A DNA stretch of 64,000 bases, taken from assembly GCA_020912385.1 (NCBI GenBank), contig CP087221.1, forward strand, positions 124,001 through 188,000, in the 5' to 3' direction. Position 1 is the stretch's first letter, and each line of letters starts with the position of its first letter. The notes below the pieces were generated by a model. The model saw nothing but the letters and a program-made list of their open reading frames with translations. It did no database searches and was not told the origin of the DNA. A program made the translations under genes and the position numbers. Source of the stretch: Neofusicoccum parvum. Taxonomy: Eukaryota > Ascomycota > Dothideomycetes > Botryosphaeriales > Botryosphaeriaceae. Positions 36,401 to 47,791 of this stretch are shown here, in pieces.

Positions 36401-39400
36401 GTATTGGAGATCTGCTCCGCCCCGCTCCCGTGGCATCGAGCAATCGCCGCCCGCCCGCCGCCAACGAGAGGTCGACGGGAGACGCGCACGTTACGGGCTT
36501 GACTAACAAGCGGCGGCGCAGCTTCCGCTTGTCGCTTACGGCGAGCAAGGCGGGTGCGGTGGGCCGTGGCGGCGTGCCCGGCGGCGGACTGGGGGCCGTG
36601 TCGCGGGTGGAAGTTCTGGACTTGATGCCGAAGTGGGGACCCCCTTGCAAATCTCTGGGGCCTGTGGAGGCCTTTTTGTTCAAGCGACAAAACAGAGAGA
36701 TGCTGTCTGAGGATCATCTCGGGGAGGGCGCGACCGCAACGTAGCGCAGTGGGTCCAGAGGCAGCTGATGAGAGGACTTGATGTGCGCTCCCTGCTGCCC
36801 GCTGCGCCGCAGAACAAATTTGCCCCCGCGAGATCCTCCAGTCGCCGACCCTCTGTGCCTCAAGACACCCATTGGCTGTAGATTGATCGCGGCCGGGGAT
36901 TAAAGTACTGGGTAGGTCCGGCATGAACCCCTATAGCAACGCAGCTGTTAATGGAAACCTGCATCGCGATCTGTAGGACGTTTTTCCCTTTGCAGCGCTG
37001 GGCCTGAGCCGTGCCGTGCCTGCAGTAGCTGTGCCTGTGGCCGACGCAAGCTTCTTTACCCCATAAAGCTTGACGCAGCTATAAGATGGGGACCGCAGGC
37101 ACACAGGCACCGGCCGGCTTGGCACGAGTCAGAAAGAGGAGGACACGACCCAAAGAGACTCGTTATTCCCGCACCTGGGCGCCGCGGTGCTTACCCCGCA
37201 ACGCGTTCCTGAGTCGGGGTGAACGCCCAAGTCTCACACTCACACGTCCTCATCTCTCAATGCCGCCCGCCCGGAAATCTGCTCTCGATAGCGCCCGAGG
37301 CCCGAGTTTCTGAAACGAACAGCAGCACTGGGCCAGCGGCTGCTTGCGCATGAGGCCCGGCCACTCGGCGATTTTCTTCCGCCATGCACCCGTCCCTGCG
37401 GCAAAGCAAAAAGCAACCGCTGAAGAGAGAAACATATTTCCCGCGACGGCAGTGAGCAGCAGACCACCGGCGACGGCGGCGAGCGTAAAGGCTGGCGGGA
37501 ATGGAGATGGGCGCCACTAGCCAGTGCACTATCAAATGCGTTGTGCGGCTGTCAGGCCTAGCGCCCACTAGGGAAACGCTCTGCTGGATTCGTGACTGCA
37601 GGGCGTAGCGCGCACGCGATAGCGAGGCCAGGAAGATGAGCAGCCCGCATGTGCCGCTGCCAGCAGAGCACGCGAGCCGACGCCGTTTTGTATCGGGGCG
37701 TCCGCGGATCCTGCAAAGACGAGCGAGTCAATAATGGCTTGGAAGCACGGGCAGACGCGGAGAGAGCGACAAGCCTTTCGTGTTGCTCTTGGTGTCTTGT
37801 CCAAGTCCCCGCTGGGCGTCGCCAAACGCAGCGCGCGGCGGTGCCCCTGCTGCGGCACGACGCCCCGGCGGCCGCCGACGGACACCAGACGGCGGACGAC
37901 GCGGCCTCGTGATTCTTGGTACGTCGTGGAATGCCATTTCGTTCTCTGGGCTGGTGAGCGTACCGTTGAGCCCGTCTGCGCGCCGTCGCTGCGCCAGGCC
38001 CAGAGGCATGCTGGCCGTGCGCGAAGAAGAAAGGCCCCCTGATGATCACCGGCGCACCGCACCACAACGGCAGCGCCCCGAGACAGACCCAGCCCGCCAA
38101 CCCCATGCTCTGGGGCGCGGATCAGTGGCCACCAGCCCCATCATTCCCGGGAGGGCCCTTGCACGCTGCCCGGCCAGTGCAACCGCACCCACAACCTGCC
38201 ATCCGATCCGTCCTGAAGCAATCAATAATCCACGCAGCTGTTTACGTAGTGGACTCCACGTGTGTGTGCAAGGGTGCCGCTCCCCTTGCAGAGCGCGCTG
38301 CTGCACCATCTGGGCTGCGGCACGCGAGAGACGCGCCTGGTGCGACCTGCACTCCGGCGCCGCCCACGATCGCCTGTGCGCCTCCGTCGCACGCCTCTCG
38401 CGCAGCGACAAGAGAGACCGAGAGCGTGGGCAAGTCGACGTGACGATGACCCGGTGTTTCTGCGGTTGCACCATCAGCTAGCCACGATCCTTCCGCTCCG
38501 CAGCGGTTGTAGTCAGCAAATTATCCAGGAACCGCCAGAGCCAGTCCAGGCACCAGGGACTCCCGGAGCTGCGCCGGACAGGCTTCCAGCGCCCCGTCAC
38601 CAGGACACCCGCGACCACCCACCAGATCCTGATCCAATAGGCGGTGCAGGCCGCCGCCCGCATCCTGGTCGGGACCCGTCCAAGCGGGCATGATGAACAC
38701 CGGAGCTGTTGATCGCGTGCGTCGTGCCCTCGCCCCCGGGCGCTGCTCACGCTTTCGGCGGCCGTGGTGGGCGATGACAGGCCAGGGCTAAATCGCAGCC
38801 CACGCGAGGGGCTCCTTTGCGGCAAGTAGCACGGTGAGAATTACCGGGTCTGGTCGCGCCGCCACCTCGCAGAGCGTAGGGGATCGTCAAGCAGCCGCGT
38901 CCGCGTCGTGTGGGAGCTCCCCCGTTTGATCTGCCACAGCCCACCCACCACCGCCCTTCCCGCCCCATCCCACCTCGGCCGGCTGCCGCGCACAGATGCT
39001 GTGCTAGTCGTCAACTGTGCTGCCCTTCTGACGCCGCACTCCCGCCCCACGTCCTACCCGACTACTGAAAAGACTCCCGAGTCCTTGCGCTTTCTGGCGG
39101 ATCTTCCTCTTGTGCCCTGGTCTTGAGTCGCCTTGTGCCTCGAATCCTTCCCGACCGAGAGCCACGTCCACTCTCACATACCACTCCCTGGCCTGCCCCA
39201 CTGCCGCTCATTCTGCTTGCGCTCACTTAACCACCTCTTAACCACCACGCTCCCTCGCCTCCCACCTCCGCCACGATTCACGCCGCCAAGGACACTCCCT
39301 TCCAACAAGGACAGACAGGAAAAGGAAAAAAAGGAATCTTGAGGAAACCTCCCGACATGCGCCACGGGATATAGAGCCAATCAACACCAGAAAAGAGACG

Positions 39401-39556
39401 ACCTCTCTGGCCCAGGCAGTCCGTCCGCCCACCATCGAAGCGCGCGTGTAACCCTCGGCTCCACCTGCGGTCCCACCATCGAGAGCTTTGAGGACTCCCC
39501 CTCCTTCCCGACTGGAAAGAAACGATCTCAACGACGCCCGCCGCACCCCTCAAGCC
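33476..39556. other. Six-kilobase gene desert
   Basis: No gene was recognised. Up to about 34100 the DNA is AT-richer; from about 34300 it becomes GC-rich and fills with long Arg/Pro/Ala frames on both strands (for example 36001-36924 - and 37780-38481 +), which I take as chance frames. From about 39080 the + strand is C/T-rich and then A-rich near 39310-39340, probably promoter and leader of the receptor gene at 39557. Confidence 0.4.
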
Positions 39557-41094
39557 ATGGCCTACTTCCCGTTCCCGTACAGCCTGGACCCGCTCCCGGA
39601 CACGCTGCGGCGCGGGCTGTGGCCGGTGGCCATCTTCGCGCTGCTGTCGGTGGTGGCGACGCTGACGCTGCTGGGCTGGATCACGTACCGGCTGGTGTCG
39701 TGGCGCAAGCACTACCGGTCGTACGTGGGCTACAACCAGTACGTGCTGCTGATCTACAACCTGCTGCTGGCCGACCTGCAGCAGTCGCTGTCCTTCCTCA
39801 TCAGCTTCCACTGGATCGCCGAGGGCAAGATGCTGGCCCCCAGCAGCGCCTGCTTCGGCCAGGCCTGGCTGGTGCAGATCGGCGACATCTCCAGTGGTTT
39901 GTTCGTCTTCGCCATCGCCCTGCACACCTTTTTCTCCGTCGTCAAGGGCCGCCAGCTGCCGTTCAGGACGTTTTTGATCTGCACCATCGTCATCTGGTGC
40001 ATTGCGCTGTTCTTGACCATCATGGGTCCGGCGCTGCATGGACGGGAGTACTTCACCGCTGCCGGCGCATGGGTTAGTTATTTCCCCCTTTCCCACCCGC
40101 GGTTATGACGCAATCGAAAGAGCGAGGAGGGGGTCGATACCGAGGAAATGAAAGCTGACCACACCCCCACCACCTCCAGTGCTGGGCGTCCGAAAAGTAC
40201 AAGATCGAGCGGCTCTGGCTGCACTACATGTGGATCTTCATCATCGAGTTCGGCACCGTCATCGTCTACGCCCTGATCTTCATCTACCTGCGCAAGCAGC
40301 TGGCCACCATCATGACGGCGTCGCAGTCGCGCACGCAGACCAAGGTCTCGCAGGCCGCGCGCTACATGGTCGTGTACCCGCTGACGTACGTGCTGCTGAC
40401 GCTGCCGCTGGCGGCCGGCCGCATGGCCTCGATGACGGGCAAGAGCCTGCCCCTCACCTACTACTGCGTGGCCGGCAGCATGATGACCAGCTGCGGCTGG
40501 GTCGACGCGTTGCTGTACGCGCTGACGCGCCGCGTGCTCGTGTCCGCCGAGATCGACCCGCGCAACAAGTCGTCGTCGGGGGGCGGCCGCACCGGCTACG
40601 GCAACAACAGCACGCACGGCGGCGGCGGGGTGGGTGGCGGTGGAGCCCAAGCCGGCTGGGAGATCACCAGCTTCGACGGCGTCAAGGGCGCGCGCGGCCT
40701 CAACGACCACACCGTCACCATCACCGGCGGCCTCGACGCCCGCGACAGCAGCTTCATCGACATGGACGCCCTGACCAAGCGCGCCGCCGCCAACGCGGCC
40801 GACCGCGGCAAGTACGGCCACAAGGGCAGCACCGCCTCGTCCGCCGCCGTCGGCCTCGTCCGCAGCCACTCCGCCAACACGAGCATCCACGCCTCCACCC
40901 CGCGCGGCAGCACCGACTCCATCCTGGCCGGCATGGGCATGATGGGCGTGCGCGCCGAGACCAAGGTCGAGGTCAAGGTTGAGTCGGCCGATGGCTTCTT
41001 GCTGTCGGATGACAGCAGTGGCGCGTCGACGCCCAAGGCCACGGTCGAGGTCGTCGGGAATGCCCGTGGGAAGCGGTCGGGGAGTCCGTTTTGA
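39557..41094 (+). CDS. Seven-helix receptor, Git3/cAMP-receptor-like, copy 1
   Basis: Two exons (39557-40072 and 40180-41094) encode 476 residues. Seven hydrophobic helices are visible, at about residues 20-45, 58-82, 95-125, 133-155, 185-212, 240-262 and 268-292, with a short N-terminus and a long C-terminal tail. Family-like points are NLLLADLQQSLSFL in helix 2, SSACFGQAWLVQIGDI before and in helix 3, GAW|CW at the exon junction in the second extracellular loop, and ARYMVVYPLTYVLLTLPLA in helix 6. This matches fungal class IV/V-type (nutrient or cAMP-receptor-like) GPCRs. The tail is Gly-rich, then Ser-rich, and ends with ETKVEVKVESAD. The ligand is unknown. A paralogue with the intron at the identical site lies 3.5 kb downstream. 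Confidence 0.88.
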
Positions 41095-44000
41095 TTGACG
41101 TGTTTCGTTTTTATGATCCAATGAAAGAAGGGGGTGGCTGTCGTGTAGGATGGGATGAATGAATCAGCTCGTTTTCTTGTTTCTTTTCTTATTGAGATAC
41201 CATGGGCACAGGGCACGGCCTCTTCTTTCTTCTTTTCTCATGTGTGCATTGGGCAGGGGGTTCAAAAAGGTGTTATTTTCTCTCACGATCTCTGGGATGG
41301 GTAGACTTTTTTGCTGTTTTCTATTTCCCTTTTCTATTTCTCTCAAGCGCTGGTTCCTCGTGAATGGCGTGCAGGGCAATGCCTTCACCTTGGAATCGGC
41401 AGCTGATGGAGTCGTAACGGACGGCGACGGATAAAGTCTTTTCTGCATTCTCGAACGCTCTGACATGGACGACGTTAAGTACCACGGCTCTCTTTTCTTA
41501 AAGAATTTAATACTCACCTTTTCTTTTGTGCAATGCATAGCTTCTTTCTTCTACTCTCCGCTTTCTCTTTCCTTGTCTCTCACGTTGGAAAGCATGACCA
41601 CCTGATGTAAAACTCATTCGCGTAAGGTGGGATGGAAGAAGAGCGGAGGAGAGCTAGAGAACGCGTCCCCTGTACTCCCTTGTACCGTAGTCGAAAAACA
41701 ATAGACTGGATAACCCGGTCCACGATTCATGCTCTTTCCACGATCGATAAGTGTCTGTTGGAGCCTCATACACCGACCTCCGCAGTAAAGAAGCGAGCAA
41801 AAGCGGAAGAAATTTGTGTATATGGTCGGGAGATTTCAGGCAATCTCTCGTATCTACCTCCGCAATAACCGATCTTGACGGAGATGAGAAAATGCGCCGA
41901 ACTTGCGGGGGCAAAATTCCCGTGGGCTGTTCTCGTATCTGAGTATTGCGCCATCGCGCACACGAGAAAAAATAAGTTCGAGATGGTGACGATGCCGAGG
42001 AAGACGGGTGAGTCGGTCAGGTGGGGCCCTTTTGGGCAATGAATTGGCTTTAGAGTCCCTCTCCTTTCATAGGAAGAGACTTCGGTATTGGAACGTCGCG
42101 GCCCTTATTTGCTTCGACCATTCTGCGATCTCATGCTTCTCCGTAAAAATTTGTCCTCAGTCTTTTCACGTGAGTTTTCGGCGATGAAGTTCGCATAAGC
42201 TCTCCGTCTCCGATTCTCACATCGTTGCAAAGTCCCCGACCTCCCGAAGTTTAGAGACCTACCTTGTTCCATGGCTGCCCACCATCTCCGGAGCGCGCCG
42301 CTCGCCTCTGACTCGATGGCAATCCGCGGACCCTGCCAGAATTTCGGGAAAGGGACGAGGAAAGAGGCTGGGCATCAACACGGACGGACCCTGACAAGAG
42401 AGTCCCACCATCTCGGCAACGGGTGGCCCCGCGAGTCAGTGGCCGACATTTGTAAGACGCTTGTGCGGTTGCGGCTGTGGGCGAAAGGCGCTGTGTCAGC
42501 GCTTGCCCCCTGCTCCGATCAGGTGGAGAAAGGGACGACCCCAACTGCCGAATAGGAATCGGCCGGCAGAATGGATGAGCACGATATCGTCTCAGCAGAA
42601 AAGGTACGCGGGGGTTTGATACAGACACGGGTTTCCGGAGCGCGGGCGGCGGTGCCAGGGGTCCATGGTGGTAGATGCGAACGCGAACACGCAATTGCGA
42701 AGAGGCTGTGTTGGATCAGGGCAGTAGCTTGGTGTTGAAAGCGGGAAGTCTGTATAAAACTTGTGAAAATCGGGTGATTGCGGCAGCGGACGCATGAGAG
42801 ACGTCGGTGTTGTCCATGCGACATCTGATAAGACCGAGCGAGTAGATCTCGCCGGAGACGCCACAACAGATGTAACGGGCTCGCAATTGCTGCCCATTGG
42901 ATCAGAGCATATGAAGTGGTTGGGACTGTTGTAAGTGCTGTAGACCCCGATCCTCAGGTGCCAACTCGTGTCTCGGTTGATCGAGGGACTCAAGTGCTAC
43001 GAGATAGCCCAAGTCCGCTCCGCCGCCGTCCGGTGGAATTTATCCAAGCGGAAACACATTGAACCCGTATATTGCGATCTCGCAGTCGTAGCGGAAGGGG
43101 ATGCCAAGATGATTCAAGAGATCAACATTGGGACTTGGGCACCGAGGGACCCGGTTAGTTGAAAAGGCCGTCTAGGGTACCGCGCCGGCCCGCCCGGGCT
43201 GACGTTGACAGCAGCGGTGAAAAGTTGGGACCGACCGGCCGTGGATGCGCGGGCTGACGGTGCTGTAAAATCGGGCACGCTCGTCAAGTGGACCTGCGCA
43301 ATCGGGGCGGCCGAGGCTGAGATTGATGAGGCGTCGGAATGGAATCTGGAAGGGTGCGGCATGACTCTGTGAATTCAGCTGCGGAGCTCGCGTGCAAGGG
43401 AGTGTTTGCCTGCTGGTACTGTAGCCCGTTCAGGCAAGTGGACGGCCTCTGAAACAGAAGGTGATCGGCGGCTCAGGTCGGCGGGCACGACGTCCGGCGG
43501 GCTCACACGCGTCGAGGCTGGATAGGCTTTGAGGGTGAAACAACAGACGGCAGCGGCTGCGACCTGCCTCAGCGCACCGCCAGCTACCACTGTGGCGGGC
43601 TGAGGCGGAGACGCGCATGTGGGAGCGGGGCCAGGCGCGCGCGGACCCAGCAGCAAACGGCGGCAAGTCCGGTGGCGGGTGGAGGGCGGGTTGGGCGAGT
43701 GGAGGAGAGCGGGCGTGGATGGAGATGAGGCGGGCGAGTCAGCGCGCGCACTGGGCGGCGCCGAGCCACGTGCTGATCCGCCCCTCAACACCAACGCGCT
43801 CGCTTCTGCCAGGCAAATCCCCCATCCGCCGGCCCAGTCTGCTTCCAGCCTGGCCGCTTGGCGCCATGATTCGAGAAGCTCACAGAACACCATGCTAACC
43901 TTGTCCGACCCCGAAAGCGTGCGGACGGCCGCCGTTGCCAACGGGCTTGATGCGCCTTGTCTGCGAGCTTCGTGCGCCAGGAGCCCACCGCGCCTGCTGC

Positions 44001-44652
44001 AACCTCACGGCCCGCCTCGAAGCGGCTGCGAAGCATTTAGCATTTCCACGGGCCGCCTGCGAGATGACTGCCATGCTGTCACCTGGACAAAGTATCGCCC
44101 ATCGTACGACGCCGGCAAGCTGCAGCCCCATCGCGCTTGGCGCGCTGGCCAACCCCGTGCATTCGCCCTTTCTGGAGCCGCGCCCCGCCCAGTGCCGGCA
44201 TTCTAAGTCAGGATCGCGGCCGCGGTCGGGCAGGGCCCAGCACGAGAGCCATCCGCTGCTCGCATGAGCAGAAACCCGTGGCAAACAGCCCATCCCGCCC
44301 GTGGATTCGTCCATTCCACCAATGCAGTCCAGCGGCCGACACGTCTCTCGTAGGGCTAGCAAACTCTCGCGTGCAGGGCTAATCCACCTTCTGCGAGCTA
44401 CCGGCCGCGAAGAAGCCTTACCTAGCCCGTGGATCAGACCAATACCAGGAATAAGCATCGTCGTAGCCTAACCGCGCGGTTGGCGTCACCTTGACTCGCC
44501 CTCGATTTACCCACGCTGGCCCGCTGTCCGCTGCCTCCGCCACATGCTACATATGGCGAGCCCGCCACTTCCGCCTCGGCGTGTTTTTCCTTCTCGCGTG
44601 CATCACAAGCCTCTCGGCTTTCCCTTCCACTGTCATTACTCTCAACACCAGA
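41095..44652. other. Spacer between the two receptor genes
   Basis: About 3.5 kb with no convincing gene. The first 900 nt are T-rich (3' region of copy 1). Around 43200-44400 the DNA is GC-rich with overlapping chance frames. C/T-rich sequence before 44653 is probably the promoter/leader of copy 2. Confidence 0.4.
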
Positions 44653-45995
44653 ATGGCTCTCGATTCAGCCGCACTGGCCATAGAGTCTTCCTCTCTTTCC
44701 CCGTTGCCTGAGACCGTCAGCAAAGGCCTCAAAGCAATAGTCGTCCTCAGCTTTGTATCTCTCATTTCCACCTCCGTTCTTCTCGTGGCTCTTGGCCGTA
44801 CGCTCTTTTTCAAGTGGCGGAGAAAGGCCCACGGCGTCCAGAACCAGTTCCTTTTCCTTATCTTCAACCTTCTCATCGCCGACATCCAGCAGGCAGTGGC
44901 TTTCTTCATCAACTCAGAATGGCTAGTCCGGGATGAGATCAAAGTCAACACCACGTCCTGCTTCGCCCAGGGATGGTTCGTTTCTATGGGAGATCTTGCA
45001 AGTGGCGCATGGGCCTTGGCTATCGGCGTTCACACCTTCGCCTGCATAGCTCTCTCCTACAGGATCAGCGCATGCACCTTCTACAGTATTTGCGCCATCC
45101 TTTGGGCCTTCGTTCTTCTGGCCGCTGTCGTCGGTGTGGTAACACACGGTGATGATATCTACGTCCGTGCTGGCGCTTGGGTAAGTCTTCCACCAACTCT
45201 CTCTCAGCACCGGCTAACATCTCGCGTTAGTGTTGGGTCAATGCCAAATATCCTCAGCTTCGTCTATGGGGACACTACTTTTGGATCTTCTTTGCCGAGT
45301 TCGGAACCGTCTTCTTATATGCCGCCCTCTATTGGCTTATCCGGAGGCGCATAAAGAAGAACCACTTCTGCCCGACAAAAGTAGCTCAAGCACAGCAGGC
45401 TGCATACATGATGATTGTCTACCCTGCAATCTATGTGGTGTGCACATTGCCTCTCGCTTCTGCTCGTCTTTCCAGCATCGTCGGCAATGAACCGAGTTTC
45501 GCACATCTGTGCCTGGCTGGCGCCATGATCACGAGCAACGGATGGCTGGACGTACTTGTGTACTGCGTCACCAGGAATGTTTTCATCTTCTCCGACGACC
45601 CACCGGACGACAGCTCCCAGGCCGAAGTCGACATCATCGACACCTTCCAATCCCCATTTCCGTTCTGGAAGGGACGCCAGCATTTCGGGACGACTACAAC
45701 CATCGAAGCCGGCGGCCAGCGCTCGAGCATCCGCATCGCCCGGAGCAACCGCCATAGTCGCGCGCCCACGCTGGAGAGGAACAGACTAGTTAGACAGGAC
45801 AGCACGGAGCTGTTATTTATCGACCTTAGACCACCGCCCGCGTTGGCGGTCAAAACAGAGACGACAGTGATGGTAAAGAGCGAGCCGATGGAGTTGAATG
45901 ATATCGCAGGCATCACGCATGCAAAGAACAAGATGCGAGCCTCAGAGAAGGAGAGGATCAGCTTTGATACAAAAGGCAGCAGTGAGCCTGCATGA
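44653..45995 (+). CDS. Seven-helix receptor, Git3/cAMP-receptor-like, copy 2
   Basis: Two exons (44653-45180 and 45231-45995) encode 430 residues. Helix 2 (FLIFNLLIADIQQAVAFFI), the loop CFAQGWFVSMGD, the GAW|CW junction, LRLWGHYFWIFFAEFGTVFL in helix 5 and AYMMIVYPAIYVVCTLPLA in helix 6 match copy 1 position by position, and the phase-0 intron falls between the same two residues. The tail has a different length and composition but contains VKTETTVMVKSEP, like the VEVKVE stretch of copy 1. The frame is open back to 44491, with an upstream ATG that would add a hydrophobic leader; I prefer 44653 because it gives the same short N-terminus as copy 1. Intron acceptor TTAG with a CTAAC branch site is canonical. 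Confidence 0.88.
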
Positions 45996-47439
45996 CGAGT
46001 TTCCTTTCTCTGATTTAGAGATGGTGGCGAAGTCGTCCGGAGGTTTGGAGATTTCGGAATGTTTGTCATTGATGGCGTTATTATTCCCCTTGCTGCGACA
46101 AAGTTGTTGATACCATAGAAGGAGTTCTGGGTGCCCATGCGTGGCTTTTCATGAGACGCGGCGGTGGGAACTCTGTCATGCTTTCATTATTCGTTCGTTT
46201 CACCTCCATGAAGATGTCGTAGCGGACAGTTCTTGGCTATAGAGGAGGAATCAATGGAATCCGCCACGCGGAATACAATCGCTTCAAGAAATAACTGCTG
46301 TCCCAATCAATCTCCCGGACCGTTGCCGCACCGATGGGCGAGGTTTGGTCTACGCTGGCGGGAGCTGCTGACAAAGCGAGACAAATGCTCATCTATCTCA
46401 CACTAGCTGAAGAGTTTCACTCGAACCACATAGATGTTCTGCCACCCGTGCTTGATTCTTAGACTAACGGAGATCACCCGAAGGTCCTTCCGCGGTCCGC
46501 TGAAGGCAAAAGCTCGTATCTATATTTGCTAACGTGTCTCTTGACCAGCTCAAGTGAGGCTCATTAGGCGGTCGGTCCAAAAGCGTCTAGACTCGCCTGC
46601 ACTAGGCAAAGCAAAAGTAAGTCACCTTCCGTTTGCACACGCGGCGGCTTGCAGCACTGGCCAGATAGCCACAACCTCTTCCGACGGACATCTTCCGACG
46701 CAAAGTTAGTTCACCGTCTCCTCATCACGTCACTCCATCTCTGTGCCGGTCGGTAGGCTGCGCACAGCAAAATGCTGCATGACCTCTGCGAAGGCGAGCC
46801 TGTGCGGGCACTTCTAGTAGTGTCCTCGGACGCCTGTTCAGCCCCCTTAGACCCGAGCGAGCACTCTATCGGTGTTGCTTGTTTTTGTCTCACCTCACAA
46901 CTGACTCTCTCGCAGAAATGCTACTCATTTCGACCAACACCCCGCCTGTACCCAACGACCAGCTTCACTCGGGGTCCTAGAGTGTTCTCCGCCTTCTGTT
47001 TCCCCCAGTCCATGTTGTCGTGTGGTCAGATCTCTTTTTGTTTTTTTTTGTTTTTTCTGTGTTCTTTTTTTTTGCGCCGCGCGCAGTTCGCTCCGCCGTT
47101 CGCGCCAATCAAGCAAGTGCACAACTCGGCGGCTGCCGATTTTGCACTCGCCGCCCCTGATCACTGTTTCCACTCAAGGCCAGCAAATCCACCTTTCATC
47201 TCCGCCGATTCACTTCACAAGAACCCTATCCAACAGCTCCACGCCCCGCGCCAGGATGCAGGTCGTGGTGCCTGCGTTCCGCGGCGGTCCCTCGGCCCTT
47301 TGCACCCCATTCCTTCGCGTCCCCACACGCCCCTGCACCGCGACGCGAAACGTCGCCAGCACCCGGCCTCCCAGCTCCCCCTCATAAGCCCACTACCCCC
47401 CACTGTTCTTCCATCATCGCTGACAGCACGTCGCGACCC
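45996..47439. other. Intergenic region before the tRNA-Pro pair
   Basis: No gene was seen. A long T-rich tract lies at 47034-47074 (runs of up to nine T). A 224-codon frame at 46772-47446 runs through that tract, is Phe/Pro/Ser-rich and has no domain, so it is not accepted. Confidence 0.4.
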
Positions 47440-47580
47440 GGCCTAATGGTCTAGTGGTATGATTCTCGCTTTGGGTTTACTTTCTCATACTTGCGAGAGG
47501 TCCCGCGTTCGGTAGGCTTTGCGTTCAATCCATCAAGCGAGCGAGCACGAACTAACAGTTACTAGAGTCGCGGTTGGGCC
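47440..47580 (+). tRNA. tRNA-Pro(UGG) with two introns, one in the T-loop
   Basis: Exon blocks are 47440-47475, 47492-47511 and 47566-47580, the same 36/20/15 nt pattern as the tRNA-Pro(CGG) gene at 20.8 kb. The acceptor stem GGCCTAA pairs with TTGGGCC (one G-U). The anticodon TGG is at 47472-47474, and the T stem CCGCG pairs perfectly with CGCGG. The first intron (47476-47491, 16 nt) is after position 37. The second (47512-47565, 54 nt) interrupts the T-loop after TTCG. It begins GTAGGC, has CTAAC at 47552-47556 and ends TAG, and its removal gives the loop TTCGAGT. Inside it, GTTCAATCC at 47523-47531 resembles a B box. A decayed copy follows directly. Confidence 0.87.
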
Positions 47581-47588
47581 CCATTATC

Positions 47589-47597
47589 TTTTCTTTT
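47589..47597 (+). terminator. Pol III oligo-T terminator of tRNA-Pro(UGG)
   Basis: TTTTCTTTT starts 9 nt after the acceptor stem. No run of four T is present inside the gene or its introns. Confidence 0.7.
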
Positions 47598-47673
47598 GCC
47601 CGCCTGTGATCCCATGCTTCCTCGTATAGTAGACTCAGGGGTTACACTCGGGTAGACGCCTTTTTTAATTAGA

Positions 47674-47791
47674 GAATTAATAGTAGTATAATTCTCGCTT
47701 TAGGTTTGCTATTCTATGAATTACAAGAGGTCCCGCGTTTAGTAGGCTTTGCGTTTAATCCATGGTAGGTATTTGGAGTCGCGGTTGGGCC
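47674..47791 (+). pseudogene. Decayed tandem copy of tRNA-Pro(UGG)
   Basis: The tRNA-Pro(UGG) gene just upstream is repeated about 210-230 nt later, and the similarity continues into the 3' flank to about 47840. In the alignable exon and intron ends all eight substitutions relative to the intact copy are G-to-A or C-to-T. They include TTTGGG to TTTAGG in the anticodon loop and GTTCGG to GTTTAG at the T-loop donor. The 5' acceptor half is lost. About 18 nt of the T-loop intron, with its CTAAC box, are deleted, and the acceptor AG has become GG. This copy cannot make a normal tRNA. Confidence 0.75.

Noticed and set aside
36001..36924. Open frame of 307 codons on the - strand
   Set aside because: Low hydrophobic order, Arg/Ser-rich, no motif and overlapping frames on the other strand.
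37780..38481. Open frame of 233 codons on the + strand
   Set aside because: Arg/Pro/Ala-rich chance frame in GC-rich DNA; no domain or splice support.
40078..41121. 347-codon - strand frame opposite receptor copy 1
   Set aside because: Antisense shadow of a well-supported receptor exon; Val/Ala/Gly/His-rich with no motif.
46772..47446. Open frame of 224 codons next to the tRNA gene
   Set aside because: It runs through a noncoding T-rich tract (FCFFLFFLCSFF-like translation) and into the tRNA 5' end.
47512..47530. TAGGC just after the T-loop as the 3' acceptor of a shortened tRNA
   Set aside because: It pairs partly with GGCCTAA but leaves no T arm; the downstream CGCGGTTGGGCC gives complete T and acceptor stems and the same layout as the other tRNA-Pro.
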